Assembly (NCBI GenBank): GCA_021838765.1
Contig: JAKCCY010000102.1
Location: 1-9,997 of the forward strand
Length of the DNA: 9,997 bases
Direction: 5' to 3'
Origin: Nitrospirota bacterium
GTDB lineage: Bacteria; Nitrospirota_A; Leptospirillia; Leptospirillales; Leptospirillaceae
Shown: piece after piece, positions 1-7,124 of the stretch
Layout: each line of letters begins with the position of its first letter
How positions within the stretch are numbered: position 1 is the stretch's first letter
The notes under the pieces: model-generated
Told to the model about the DNA's origin: nothing
The model's input: only the letters and a program-made list of their open reading frames with translations
Database searches by the model: none
Position numbers and translations under genes: made by a program

Positions 1-1
1 G

Positions 2-658
2 AAGATAGATCTTTTGCAGGATGCGCTCACTCACAAGTCCTTCATGGTTGACCCTCGGCAGGGGCGTCAGTCCAATAACGAACGTCTCGAGTTCTTAGGA
101 GATACGGTTCTTGGGCTGGTCATCGCAGAACATCTGATGTCTACTCATCCCGATTATCCTGAGGGAACCCTTTCAAAGTTCAAGGGCCGGATTGTTTCGG
201 AGCCATCCCTGGCAGAGATCTCTCGTACCATGGACATCGGATCCTATCTGCGCGTCGGAAAAGGAGAAGAACTGACCCAGGGGCGTGAGAAAAGCTCGAT
301 TCTTGCCGATGCGCTTGAGGCTGTTATTGCGGCGATCTATCTTGATGGAGGCATTGAAGCGGCACGGGCGTTTATCCTGACGCATTTCAAAAAGGCGGTG
401 GAGACGACAGTCTCTGTTGCATCCATACTCGATTACAAGACAGATCTTCAGGAGTACTGCCAGCGGGAGCTTGAAATTCTTCCGCAATACGAAATTGTCG
501 CCCAGCGGGGTCCCGACCATCAAAAGGAATTTGATGTCCAGGTCCTGATTCGTGGCAGGTCCTACGGGGAAGGAAGCGGAAGATCCAAAAAGGAAGCTGA
601 GCAAAAAGCGGCGCAGGCCGCCCTTGCCCGTCTTGCACGAACCACTAGGGACCTTTAG
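2..658 (+). CDS. rnc: Ribonuclease III (5' end missing)
   Basis: RNase III cleaves double-stranded RNA with Mg2+, processing rRNA precursors and some mRNAs in the cytoplasm. The frame is open from base 2, and residues KIDLLQDALTHKS match the N-terminal helix of the family, so the true start lies before the window; by comparison with E. coli RNase III roughly 18-20 or more residues are missing. Numbered from the first visible codon, the signature ERLEFLGD is at 27-34 and the second acidic pair, D103 and E106, lies in DALEAVIAAIYLDGG; these are the metal-binding residues. A double-stranded-RNA-binding domain occupies the last 75 or so residues, starting at DYKTDLQEYCQ and ending in the Lys/Ala-rich helix SKKEAEQKAAQAAL. 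It ends in TAG followed by a run of six T (659-664), but only a weak stem precedes the run. The next gene is convergent. Confidence 0.96.
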   Translation, partial: KIDLLQDALTHKSFMVDPRQGRQSNNERLEFLGDTVLGLVIAEHLMSTHPDYPEGTLSKFKGRIVSEPSLAEISRTMDIGSYLRVGKGEELTQGREKSSILADALEAVIAAIYLDGGIEAARAFILTHFKKAVETTVSVASILDYKTDLQEYCQRELEILPQYEIVAQRGPDHQKEFDVQVLIRGRSYGEGSGRSKKEAEQKAAQAALARLARTTRDL

Positions 659-1182
659 TTTTTTACGAAATTTCTCCGAATCGATCCGTCCTGTTTCCTT
701 TCAAAAAATCTGCATGAGGGATCTACCCGACCATTTTGAAGAGTGAGTCTTTCCTTTGAGGTTTCGACCATCTGCGGAAAAACCTCATTCCGAGTCTGCT
801 TTATGCGATGTTCTAGTCTAAACTTCCAAAAGTAAAAATGGCCAAAAAAGGAATTCGACGGCACTCGTTCTTGAATCCGGAAGAAGGTCCGCTTTCTGAC
901 AGCCGATACCAGAAGATGACTGGATGCCATCTGTAAAGAGCCATCAAAAGACAGAACAGCGCGGAAGGAAGAATCAGACTGCCCCGGCAGAAGAGCCGTT
1001 GTCAGGGATTGGCCTCGAAAGACCTCTCTGTTTGTACGGTCCGAGCAGAAGTAAAAGAGAGGAAGTGCGCCCGATTCCAGAGAGACTGAGTGTGAAGGGT
1101 TCATTTTTGAGATTTCAGATGGGTGGAATCCTTAATAGGGCCCGATTTTTCAAAAGAGAGGATCGTTCGGGTGCGGAGAAGA
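659..1182. other. Intergenic stretch without a confident gene
   Basis: This stretch separates rnc from a convergent gene. Several frames are open here. The longest minus-strand one (655-1104, 149 codons) has no convincing ribosome binding site, a composition unlike the neighbouring proteins and no domain I recognise. The plus-strand frame open from 924 runs on antisense through the barrel gene and is best read as a shadow. I see no tRNA, repeat array or IS end. It could be decayed coding sequence or hold a small RNA, but nothing visible supports either. Confidence 0.5.
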
Positions 1183-1224
1183 CCTTTGGTGAGCCAGACA
1201 GGTTTTGTCTGGAACACCAAAAGG
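1183..1224. terminator. Long imperfect hairpin after the barrel gene
   Basis: The arms CCAGACA (1194-1200) and TGTCTGG (1206-1212) pair perfectly around a 5-base loop. After a 2+2 internal loop the stem continues with TTTGGTG (1185-1191) and CACCAAA (1215-1221), then CC/GG with one bulged A. It lies about 36 bp beyond the stop of the minus-strand beta-barrel gene, between converging genes, where a terminator is expected. Neither strand has a T-run after the stem, so it is not a canonical intrinsic terminator. It may instead be an RNA 3'-end stabiliser or a repeated element. Confidence 0.5.
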
Positions 1225-1259
1225 TCATAAGGTGTATTCAAATCGTCAGGAACGATCGG

Positions 1260-2423
1260 TTACATCCAGCCAAAGGCCACCTGAAGCGAGATGATATGAT
1301 CCGGGTTCTGTCCCGGAACCACTCCGGCCTCTTCCGTATAATAGGTCGCATTGACCTCGACGGCCCAGAGATCGACCCCGACCCCGACGGTTGGGTATCC
1401 CTGGTACATTCCGGCGGAGAGAGTGAGAATTGCAGGAAACTGGTACTGGATTCCCATGTGTGTATGAAGCCACAGAGAGTCGCCTGTGTAGTAAAGATAG
1501 TTACCCACGTCATCATAGTCGATGTCGAAGAGAAGCCTCCCGAACCCGATATCGGGGTCGAGGCCGACTCCGGCATTGATGATCTCGGGGATGTTCCCTC
1601 CGGCTCCAAAATCGGCCGACCCGATGTTCTGGATTGTTGCTCCGATGGTTGGGTTCAGGGGAAGGTCAAAGTGATAGATTGCTCCAATATTGGCATCGAG
1701 ACCAAATCCGTTGGTCATGTTTTTGGTCAGGATGCTGCTGCCATTTGAAGAGGCCTGAGCTGCTGAAAGCTCGGGAATATTCAGAAAGTACTGTTCGAGC
1801 CCCATGAGCGTTCCACCGATCTGGAGGTGATGGTCCATAAAGCCATAGGCACCGGAGACAACAACCCCTGTATCCGAAAGGGTTGCGATCGAGGCAAGGT
1901 TATTGGTCGTAACGACTGGATTGGCGCTTGCCATGACTTGATTGTTTGTGAGAAGTCCGATGGAAAAGTCATGGGTCGTGTAGTTTGAGTAATCTCCCAC
2001 CCGGGCATAGAGGGATTGTCCTGAATAGGTATTGAATGTATTGATGAATGCCGCGGTTTGTGCTGTTCCCGAGAGATTGCTGTCACTTTTGAAAGAATTG
2101 TACATGTTCAAAAAATCGGGATAGGTCATGTCCGCGGTTATGTTGATCAGCTTGAATGAGGATGTCTGGATGTTGTCGAGGCCTGCTGGGTTATAGAAAA
2201 CCGCATTTTCATCATCGGCAACTGCGGTGAATGCTCCGCCCATTCCGAGTGGGATCGTCCCCTGGTAGAGAAAGGGATTTTGCTCGAAAAGCGCTGTTCC
2301 CGCAAGGCCGCTGGGTGCTGCTGATGCTGGCGGGACTGCGATGGCGCCAGAAAGAAGTGCTCCGATGACTCCAAGAAGGGGTGAGATCTTCAGTGTTTTT
2401 TTGATACCAAGATTGTTTTTCAT
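1260..2423 (-). CDS. Outer-membrane beta-barrel protein, PorV/FadL-like
   Basis: This is a predicted exported protein of 387 residues. I chose ATG at 2423 because AGGA lies 7 bases upstream and a normal signal peptide then follows: basic MKNNLGIKKTLK, a hydrophobic core, and likely cleavage after PPASA near residue 35. An in-frame ATG at 2465 would add 14 polar residues ahead of the signal. The mature N-terminus has the motif GMGGAFTAVADD (60-71) followed by NPAGL (78-82). This motif is shared by PorV/PorQ-like, UPF0164-like and FadL-like barrels. The rest is rich in alternating hydrophobic/polar strands with Gly, Asn, Thr and Tyr, and ends in LQVAFGWM, a barrel-type terminal strand except that the aromatic residue is penultimate. 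It lies 98 bp downstream of the lipoprotein-like gene on the same strand with no promoter or terminator evident between them, so co-transcription is likely. The substrate or partner is unknown. Confidence 0.8.
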   Translation of the reverse strand: MKNNLGIKKTLKISPLLGVIGALLSGAIAVPPASAAPSGLAGTALFEQNPFLYQGTIPLGMGGAFTAVADDENAVFYNPAGLDNIQTSSFKLINITADMTYPDFLNMYNSFKSDSNLSGTAQTAAFINTFNTYSGQSLYARVGDYSNYTTHDFSIGLLTNNQVMASANPVVTTNNLASIATLSDTGVVVSGAYGFMDHHLQIGGTLMGLEQYFLNIPELSAAQASSNGSSILTKNMTNGFGLDANIGAIYHFDLPLNPTIGATIQNIGSADFGAGGNIPEIINAGVGLDPDIGFGRLLFDIDYDDVGNYLYYTGDSLWLHTHMGIQYQFPAILTLSAGMYQGYPTVGVGVDLWAVEVNATYYTEEAGVVPGQNPDHIISLQVAFGWM

Positions 2424-2521
2424 TGTTCCATCCTGTGTTGTTGAACCTTTATCAATGACTTCCATGTAAATCCATCGATGATTCTTTTTCGGTCGAATGT
2501 CTCATGTGGATGAGTTTTTCT

Positions 2522-3673
2522 TTAAATCTGGGCCATATAGTTTGAAACAATCGCTAAAATGTTGCTGGTACTCGGGGCCGTCGTTGGAGGCGTTGTCCGG
2601 GTGCTTGATGTGCAGCTGGAGGAACAAGTGAGCAAGGTGTTTAAAAACTCATAGGCGGAGTTTGTGACCGTTTGTCCTGCCGAAGAGCTACCGAGGGAAT
2701 TCAGGATTGTCGGGAGGACCTCGACCAGGCCCGGAGGAGCGGTCTGGGTGTAAAGGGCTGAAATGGATCCGCTGGGTGTTCCGCATGGATCAGTGGTGGA
2801 GGATGTCGCACCATTATAGAGAAGGTTGCAGATATCATAGATAATTGCGGTATTGCCCCCGAGGTCGGTGTTTATGGTGGATGCCGAAAGGGGTTGTGTG
2901 CAGGCAGTTGTTCCGGCTGTGCCGGATGAGAGAGTCGAGTTGGCTGTGCAAAGCTCAAAGGCCGGAGTGGTGAGTTCTGTGTTGTAAGTCAGGCCGCTCT
3001 GATAGGAAATAGCGGTCATGATGTAGGCGGAGACATCGATCATGTACATGGAGGCCAGTCCGGGATCGCAGGTAGAGGAGGTTCCCGACTGGCAGTTTGC
3101 CTTGGTGAGCCCCTCGTTGACCAGAAGTTCGATCGCGACCTGAAGGTCTTTCACTCCCTCGATGGTGCAGGTGTTGTTTGTGACGCATGAAATCGTCTGA
3201 GAGATGGACTGGAGTGTCTGGTTGGCGGTGGGGTTTCCTGTGGCATCGGCAATAAGTGTCGCCAGGATCTGGTTTGAGTCTTCTCCTGAAAGGTTGGCTG
3301 CTGCAATCTGGTTCAGACCAGTCTGGGGAGAGGATGATGTCTGGACCGCTGCGACTGTCGTAACGTTGGATGAAGCTCCTGTTGCAAGGTAGGCATCTGA
3401 AAGAATGATTGTAGAGGTTGTGTCCGGACAGGTATTTTGTGGACAATAAGGCTGTAGAGCCGAAATGGCGGAGGAGTAGTTGCTGTTCTTTATATCTGTT
3501 GCGGCAATGGATTCTGCTCCGGCAAGCGTTCCTGTTCCGTTACCGGAAACGCCGTTGAACATGTTGCCGTTGCCACAGGCCGAGGCTGACAAAAAAATTG
3601 TGGCGGCCAGGACCATTGTCGGGAAGGATGTTTTGGGGTGCGGGAATTTCTGGCCTTTCTGATGGATTTCCAT
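2522..3673 (-). CDS. Probable lipoprotein with paired cysteines, unknown function
   Basis: I do not recognise a family. The start at 3673 (383 residues) is well supported: AGGAGA lies 7 bases before the ATG. An in-frame ATG at 3742 would place the promoter and its tandem repeat inside the coding region. The N-terminus has a basic stretch, a hydrophobic segment (about 18-31) and Cys33 in LSASAC. This resembles a lipobox, though Ala at -3 is less common than Leu. The mature part is very rich in Ser, Thr, Asn and Ala. It holds 12 further cysteines in six successive close pairs (for example YCPQNTC, SCVTNNTC, TCSSSC), which suggests local disulfide loops in the periplasm or at the surface. Around YSSAISALQPY and ILSDAYLATG the pattern faintly recalls a TPR-type helix pair. 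It is the promoter-proximal gene of a probable unit with the beta-barrel gene, so it may act at the outer membrane with that protein (inference). Confidence 0.72.
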   Translation of the reverse strand: MEIHQKGQKFPHPKTSFPTMVLAATIFLSASACGNGNMFNGVSGNGTGTLAGAESIAATDIKNSNYSSAISALQPYCPQNTCPDTTSTIILSDAYLATGASSNVTTVAAVQTSSSPQTGLNQIAAANLSGEDSNQILATLIADATGNPTANQTLQSISQTISCVTNNTCTIEGVKDLQVAIELLVNEGLTKANCQSGTSSTCDPGLASMYMIDVSAYIMTAISYQSGLTYNTELTTPAFELCTANSTLSSGTAGTTACTQPLSASTINTDLGGNTAIIYDICNLLYNGATSSTTDPCGTPSGSISALYTQTAPPGLVEVLPTILNSLGSSSAGQTVTNSAYEFLNTLLTCSSSCTSSTRTTPPTTAPSTSNILAIVSNYMAQI

Positions 3674-3696
3674 TACCGTTTCTCCTGTTGACGTCC

Positions 3697-3722
3697 CTTG
3701 GATAAGATTCTTGGATAAGATT
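3697..3722. repeat. Perfect 13-bp tandem repeat in a promoter
   Basis: CTTGGATAAGATT occurs twice without a gap (3697-3709 and 3710-3722). On the minus strand each copy carries TCTTAT, so there are two -10-like hexamers 13 bp apart. Only the downstream one (3707-3702) has correct spacing to TTGACA. Confidence 0.9.
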
Positions 3723-3730
3723 AATGTCAA
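3702..3730 (-). promoter_or_regulatory. Promoter for the lipoprotein/barrel unit
   Basis: On the minus strand a perfect -35 TTGACA (3730-3725) is followed, after a 17-base spacer, by the -10-like TCTTAT (3707-3702, four of six). Transcription would start near 3695, giving a leader of about 22 bases that contains the AGGAGA ribosome binding site. The spacer and -10 are made of two tandem copies of a 13-bp unit. Confidence 0.6.
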
Positions 3731-4080
3731 AAAACGTGGCATAATTTGAAATAATGATTGATTCCTGTTTTTTCTTTCAGTTCAGGAGTCATCATAGCAC
3801 CAGAGTGAATGGTTGTCATCGTAAATAATATTTAATAATATGTATTTATAGGTTGTTCTTGTCTACTGATTTTCCGCCTATAAATGGCATATCCCTTTGG
3901 AACGATGTCTTTTAGCATCAGGCTGTTTGATCTTCATCGGGACTTTGTTATTGTTGAGGAGTTTTTTGAATGTTTCCACCTCATTTTTCCGAATTGTCGG
4001 AAAATGCATGTTTGGATTTTGACGGATATTTTTTTCTTCAGAAAGCTTATCGGTTATTTTGGGCATTGTGAGGAGGGGGT
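3731..4080. promoter_or_regulatory. AT-rich divergent intergenic and purM leader region
   Basis: This region separates the minus-strand lipoprotein gene from plus-strand purM and should hold the purM promoter. It includes a very AT-rich core with AATAATAT repeated at 3824-3831 and 3834-3841. Two perfect inverted repeats are present: ATTTATAGG/CCTATAAAT (3844-3852 and 3877-3885) and TTTTCCGA/TCGGAAAA (3985-3992 and 3997-4004, loop ATTG). TTGACG at 4019-4024 resembles a -35, but no good -10 lies at the right distance. Two overlapping opposite-strand frames (plus 3884-4162, minus 3878-4183) lack ribosome binding sites and run into purM, so I do not call them genes. I see no recognisable purine riboswitch core. 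Confidence 0.45.
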
Positions 4081-5136
4081 TTGGGCGGAAAAAGCGGGGA
4101 AGAGCATTACGAAAAGGCCGGAGTATCGATCGATCGGGGGAATGCGTGGGTTGATGCGATAAAACCATTGGCTGCGTCGACAAACCGCAAGGGGGTAGTT
4201 TCAGGGGTTGGCGGGTTTGCCGGGCTTTTCAGGCCCGACTGGAAACAATACGAGGATCCCGTCCTTCTCTCCGGAACGGATGGTGTCGGAACAAAGCTCA
4301 AGGTTGCCGAGTGGGCCAATCGTCATGATTCGATCGGGATTGATCTGGTCGCGATGTGCGTTAATGATATCGTTGTCATGGGAGCCGAGCCCCTGTATTT
4401 TTTGGACTATTATGCTTCCGGAAAGCTTGACCTGTCTTCGGGCAAGGCAATCCTTGAAGGAATTGCGGAGGGGTGCCGGCAGGCAGGGGCCGCTCTTTTG
4501 GGAGGGGAAACCGCCGAGATGCCGGGGGTTTATCCTCCTGGAGGCTATGATCTGGCGGGTTTTGCCGTGGGAATTGCCGACCGCAAAAAAATTGTCGATG
4601 GAAAACAGCTTGAGCCGGGACACGCGATCTACGGAATCGCATCGACCGGAGTCCACTCCAATGGGTTTTCCCTCGTTCGGAAAATTCTGATCGAAGACGG
4701 TGCGATCAAGCCCCAGGATTCTGTTCCTTTTGATCCGGAGAAGACCTGGGCAGATCTTCTTTTGGCTCCGACCCGGATTTATGTTTCTCTGGTTCTGGAA
4801 CTCCTTCGTCGTTTTTCCATTACAGGTCTTGTGCATGTGACGGGAGGCGGAATAACGGAAAATGTTCCCCGTATCCTTCCAAAGAGCATGTCTGCGCGGA
4901 TCAATCCCCGGTCCTGGCCCCGTCCGGCATTGTTTTCGGATCTGCAGGAACGGGGTTCGGTGACTTCAAGGGAGATGTTTCGGGTCTTTAATATGGGAAT
5001 CGGTCTTGTGATCATGATCCCTCCCGGAGAAAAAGAGATGTTTGAAAAGTTTCTTTCCGATCAGGGGGAATCCTGGTATTTACTCGGAGAAATCATTCCC
5101 GGCGGGGGAGAAGTCGTTTATGACAGATCCTTCTGA
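4081..5136 (+). CDS. purM: Phosphoribosylformylglycinamidine cyclo-ligase
   Basis: AIR synthetase closes the imidazole ring, converting FGAM and ATP to aminoimidazole ribonucleotide, the fifth step of de novo purine synthesis in the cytoplasm. At 351 residues it has normal family length. Family motifs are in order: EKAGVSIDRGN (11-21), the ATP/phosphate-binding loop SGTDGVGTKLK (64-74), GIDLVAMCVNDI (86-97), GGETAEMPGVY (141-151), HVTGGGITENVPR (252-264) and FNMGIG (303-308). The start is taken as TTG at 4081. An in-frame TGA at 4069-4071 excludes anything further upstream, the conserved N-terminal region begins within 11 residues, and AGGAGG (4071-4076) lies just before it, although the spacing of 4 bases is short. 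It overlaps purN by 17 bases. Confidence 0.96.
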   Translation: MGGKSGEEHYEKAGVSIDRGNAWVDAIKPLAASTNRKGVVSGVGGFAGLFRPDWKQYEDPVLLSGTDGVGTKLKVAEWANRHDSIGIDLVAMCVNDIVVMGAEPLYFLDYYASGKLDLSSGKAILEGIAEGCRQAGAALLGGETAEMPGVYPPGGYDLAGFAVGIADRKKIVDGKQLEPGHAIYGIASTGVHSNGFSLVRKILIEDGAIKPQDSVPFDPEKTWADLLLAPTRIYVSLVLELLRRFSITGLVHVTGGGITENVPRILPKSMSARINPRSWPRPALFSDLQERGSVTSREMFRVFNMGIGLVIMIPPGEKEMFEKFLSDQGESWYLLGEIIPGGGEVVYDRSF

Positions 5137-5794
5137 CCAGAGGGGAACAGATCGTTCGGAAAGCACCAAGAAACTCCGACTGGCGCTTTTTGCTTCTGGT
5201 TCAGGAACGAATGCCGAAGCGATTATCAGTGCTTGCCAGAGAGGAGCGGATGGACCTCTTCCCTTAGTCGATCCGGTTGTTCTTATCTGTGACAAGCCCG
5301 CCGCCGGAGTTCTGGATCGTGCGAGGAAACTTGGTGTACCGGCACTCATTTTTCCATCGAAAGATTTTTCTTCACGGGAGAGTCAGGAGCGGGCCATTTT
5401 GTCGGAGCTCTCTGGCATGAGGGTTGATGCGATCGCACTTGCCGGTTATATGCGGATTATCGGGAAAGTTCTTATTGAAGCATATCCCTTGAAGATCCTG
5501 AACATCCATCCATCACTCCTTCCAAGTTTTCCCGGAATGGCGGCGCACCGGCAGGCCATTGAGTACGGTGTTCGTTTTACAGGGGTGACTGTACACATTG
5601 TGGATGAGGGAATGGATACAGGTCCCATTATCCTTCAAAAGGTGGAGCCCATTCTGGAAGGTGATACCGAGTCAACTCTTTCGGAGAGGATGCGTCCTCT
5701 GGAGCATCAAGCCTATATCGAAGCGCTTTCCTCCTTCTCCAGCGGGGCGATGCGTATTATCGGAAGGAGAGTTTTTATGGGGGATCGTCAATAA
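5120..5794 (+). CDS. purN: Phosphoribosylglycinamide formyltransferase (GART)
   Basis: PurN transfers a formyl group from 10-formyltetrahydrofolate to glycinamide ribonucleotide, the third step of purine synthesis. The ATG at 5120 lies inside the end of purM, with GGGGGAG 9 bases upstream, giving 224 residues; an upstream in-frame ATG at 5042 would add 26 residues unlike the family. The nucleotide-binding motif FASGSGTN is at 24-31. The catalytic trio is visible as N128 and H130 in LNIHPSLLPSFPG and D166 in VDEGMDTGPI, corresponding to E. coli N106, H108 and D144. A polar extension of about 18 residues precedes the first strand and is longer than in E. coli. The 17-base overlap with purM suggests one operon with translational coupling. 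Confidence 0.96.
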   Translation: MTDPSDQRGTDRSESTKKLRLALFASGSGTNAEAIISACQRGADGPLPLVDPVVLICDKPAAGVLDRARKLGVPALIFPSKDFSSRESQERAILSELSGMRVDAIALAGYMRIIGKVLIEAYPLKILNIHPSLLPSFPGMAAHRQAIEYGVRFTGVTVHIVDEGMDTGPIILQKVEPILEGDTESTLSERMRPLEHQAYIEALSSFSSGAMRIIGRRVFMGDRQ

Positions 5795-5847
5795 GAAAAT
5801 AGGAACCGGAAACCGTTGTTGTCTGATCCAGATTTTAGAGAATACGC

Positions 5848-5876
5848 TTGCCCCAGGTTTGGTCATCTGTTATTCT
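5848..5876 (+). promoter_or_regulatory. Probable tRNA-Ala promoter
   Basis: TTGCCC (5848-5853) and TATTCT (5871-5876) are separated by exactly 17 bases and lie just ahead of the tRNA. Transcription would start about 7-8 bases before the mature 5' end at 5890. Each hexamer matches the sigma-70 consensus at four of six positions. Confidence 0.5.
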
Positions 5877-5889
5877 GCTGAAAAGATTT

Positions 5890-5965
5890 GGGGGGTTAGC
5901 TCAGTTGGGAGAGCGTCAGGATCGCACCCTGAAGGCCACGAGTTCGACTCTCGTACCCTCCACCA
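5890..5965 (+). tRNA. tRNA-Ala (anticodon CGC)
   Basis: A full cloverleaf of 76 bases with an encoded CCA. The acceptor stem GGGGGGT pairs with ACCCTCC, including the G3:U70 wobble that is the identity element of alanine tRNAs. The D arm is GCTC/GAGC, the anticodon stem TCAGG/CCTGA encloses the loop ATCGCAC, and the T arm is ACGAG-TTCGACT-CTCGT with discriminator A. The anticodon CGC reads GCG (Ala). The loop bases A32 and C38 are not the commonest pair. An integrase remnant begins about 94 bp downstream, so the 3' end of this gene is the likely attachment site of an integrated element. Confidence 0.95.
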
Positions 5966-6058
5966 ATATCAAGCCATTCCTTAAAATTCCCTCCTCGAAA
6001 ATTGATTCTGGGAACACTGAGCTTCGAAGAATAAGTGATTATCTTCGGAAGGTGTTTC

Positions 6059-7075
6059 TTGGCAACGTTTGATAAACGGGGCGATTTGCTGGCGAGCCAA
6101 GATAAGGCGCAAGGGCCATCCGGTCTAGCGGAAGACCTTCAATTTCCAAGCGGAGGCCGAAACTTGGGCGGTCGTAGTCGAATCGGAAATGGCCCGGGGA
6201 ATCTTTGTTTCCCGAACCGAGGCCAAAAAAACTACCCTGGATGAAGCCTTGGATCAATATGAACGGGAAGTCATAAGTTATCAAAAAGGGCAGTTCAATA
6301 TGCCTCCTTCATCAGAGTCTGGAAAAGAACTCCTTTAGCCGCATGATTTTTTTCTTCGATACAGGGATCCGATCTGGCCAAATATCGGGGTGAGCGGCTA
6401 AAATCGGTGTCACCAAATACTGTCAGTTACGAACTCGGAATCTTGTCTCGTCTTTTTCATACCGCCATCAAGGATCGGTGGATTGGTCAATCCCGTTTTC
6501 CAGATCCGGGAACCAAAACTTCCCAAAAGCCGGGACTGTCGTCGTCTTCCCGGGGAACTGGACCGAATCAATTCTGCCTCAGAGTCTCCTGTCCTTTCCA
6601 ATCTCGTCCAATTCGCTCTGGAAACGGGTATGCGCCGGTCGGAGATTGCCGGGATGAGCTGGGACAGGGTGGACCTCAAAAAATGGACAGTGACGCTTTC
6701 GGAGACAAAAAACGGGGAGAAGCGGATCGTACCGATTTCGACGGAAGCCATCCGGATCCTTGCCGGCCTCCCACGTCGAATCGATGGGAATATATGGAGA
6801 ATTGCCCCAGATTCGATCACCCACGTTTATCTCCGGGCGCTCTCCCGTGCTAGAATTCCTTACGAGAAGGAATGCGAGGAAAAAGGGATCAAGCCGGATC
6901 CGACCTTCCTGCAGATCTGACTTTCCAAGATCTCCGGCACGAGGCTACCAGCCGGTTCTTCGAGAAGGGGCTGAACCCCATGCAGGTAGTGGCTATTGCG
7001 GGACATAAGACATTGCAGATGTTAAAAAGGTATACTCACCTGAAGGTCGAGGACTTTGTCGAGTTGTTGAAATGA
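6059..7075 (+). pseudogene. Decayed tyrosine-recombinase integrase
   Basis: Pieces of one integrase can be read through the three plus-strand frames in the right order. They are LATFDKRGDL (from TTG 6059), then WRAKIRRKGHPV with TAG at 6126, then FQAEAETWAVVVESEMARG (N-terminal DNA-binding region). Next come YASFIRVWKRTPLAA with TGA at 6344 and GSDLAKYRGERL (core-binding domain), then LVQFALETGMRRSEIAG (catalytic domain with box I Arg), and finally [14 protein letters not shown] and [15 protein letters not shown] (box II, Tyr nucleophile), ending at TGA 7075. Frame changes fall near 6089, 6286, 6485 and 6905. With two stops as well, no full product can form. The parts resemble the phage/island integrases often annotated as shufflon-type recombinases. 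The residue before DLR is Gln where His is usual. The place next to a tRNA gene fits a site-specific integrase of a genomic island. Confidence 0.9.
7007..7036 (+). promoter_or_regulatory. Possible promoter for the HTH-peptidase gene
   Basis: AAGACA (7007-7012), 18 bases, then TATACT (7031-7036) lies within the last codons of the integrase remnant, about 90 bases before the next gene. TATACT also encodes part of the conserved RYTHL motif, so the match may be coincidental. Confidence 0.25.
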
Positions 7076-7124
7076 GCCAAAAGATTTCTCCGGATCTTCA
7101 AGACCCATTGGAGACAATGCGCCC

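Noticed and set aside
643..664. Possible intrinsic terminator after rnc (ACTA...TAGT then six T)
   Set aside because: The stem is only four to six pairs with an awkward loop and bulge, so it is too weak to call despite the T-run.
924..1748. Plus-strand open frame of 274 codons
   Set aside because: It overlaps the beta-barrel gene antisense, has no ribosome binding site and no domain pattern; the opposite strand has a signal peptide and a family motif.
3838..3900. Purine riboswitch ahead of purM
   Set aside because: TATA and GG elements occur, but the conserved three-way-junction core of the purine aptamer cannot be laid out here.
3878..4183. Minus-strand open frame of 101 codons ahead of purM
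   Set aside because: It starts inside purM, lacks a ribosome binding site, including for its internal ATG at 4066, and lies over the AT-rich control region.
5042..5119. Upstream in-frame start for purN at 5042
   Set aside because: The extra 26 residues are unlike the family and lie wholly within purM; ATG 5120 has a good ribosome binding site and correct length.
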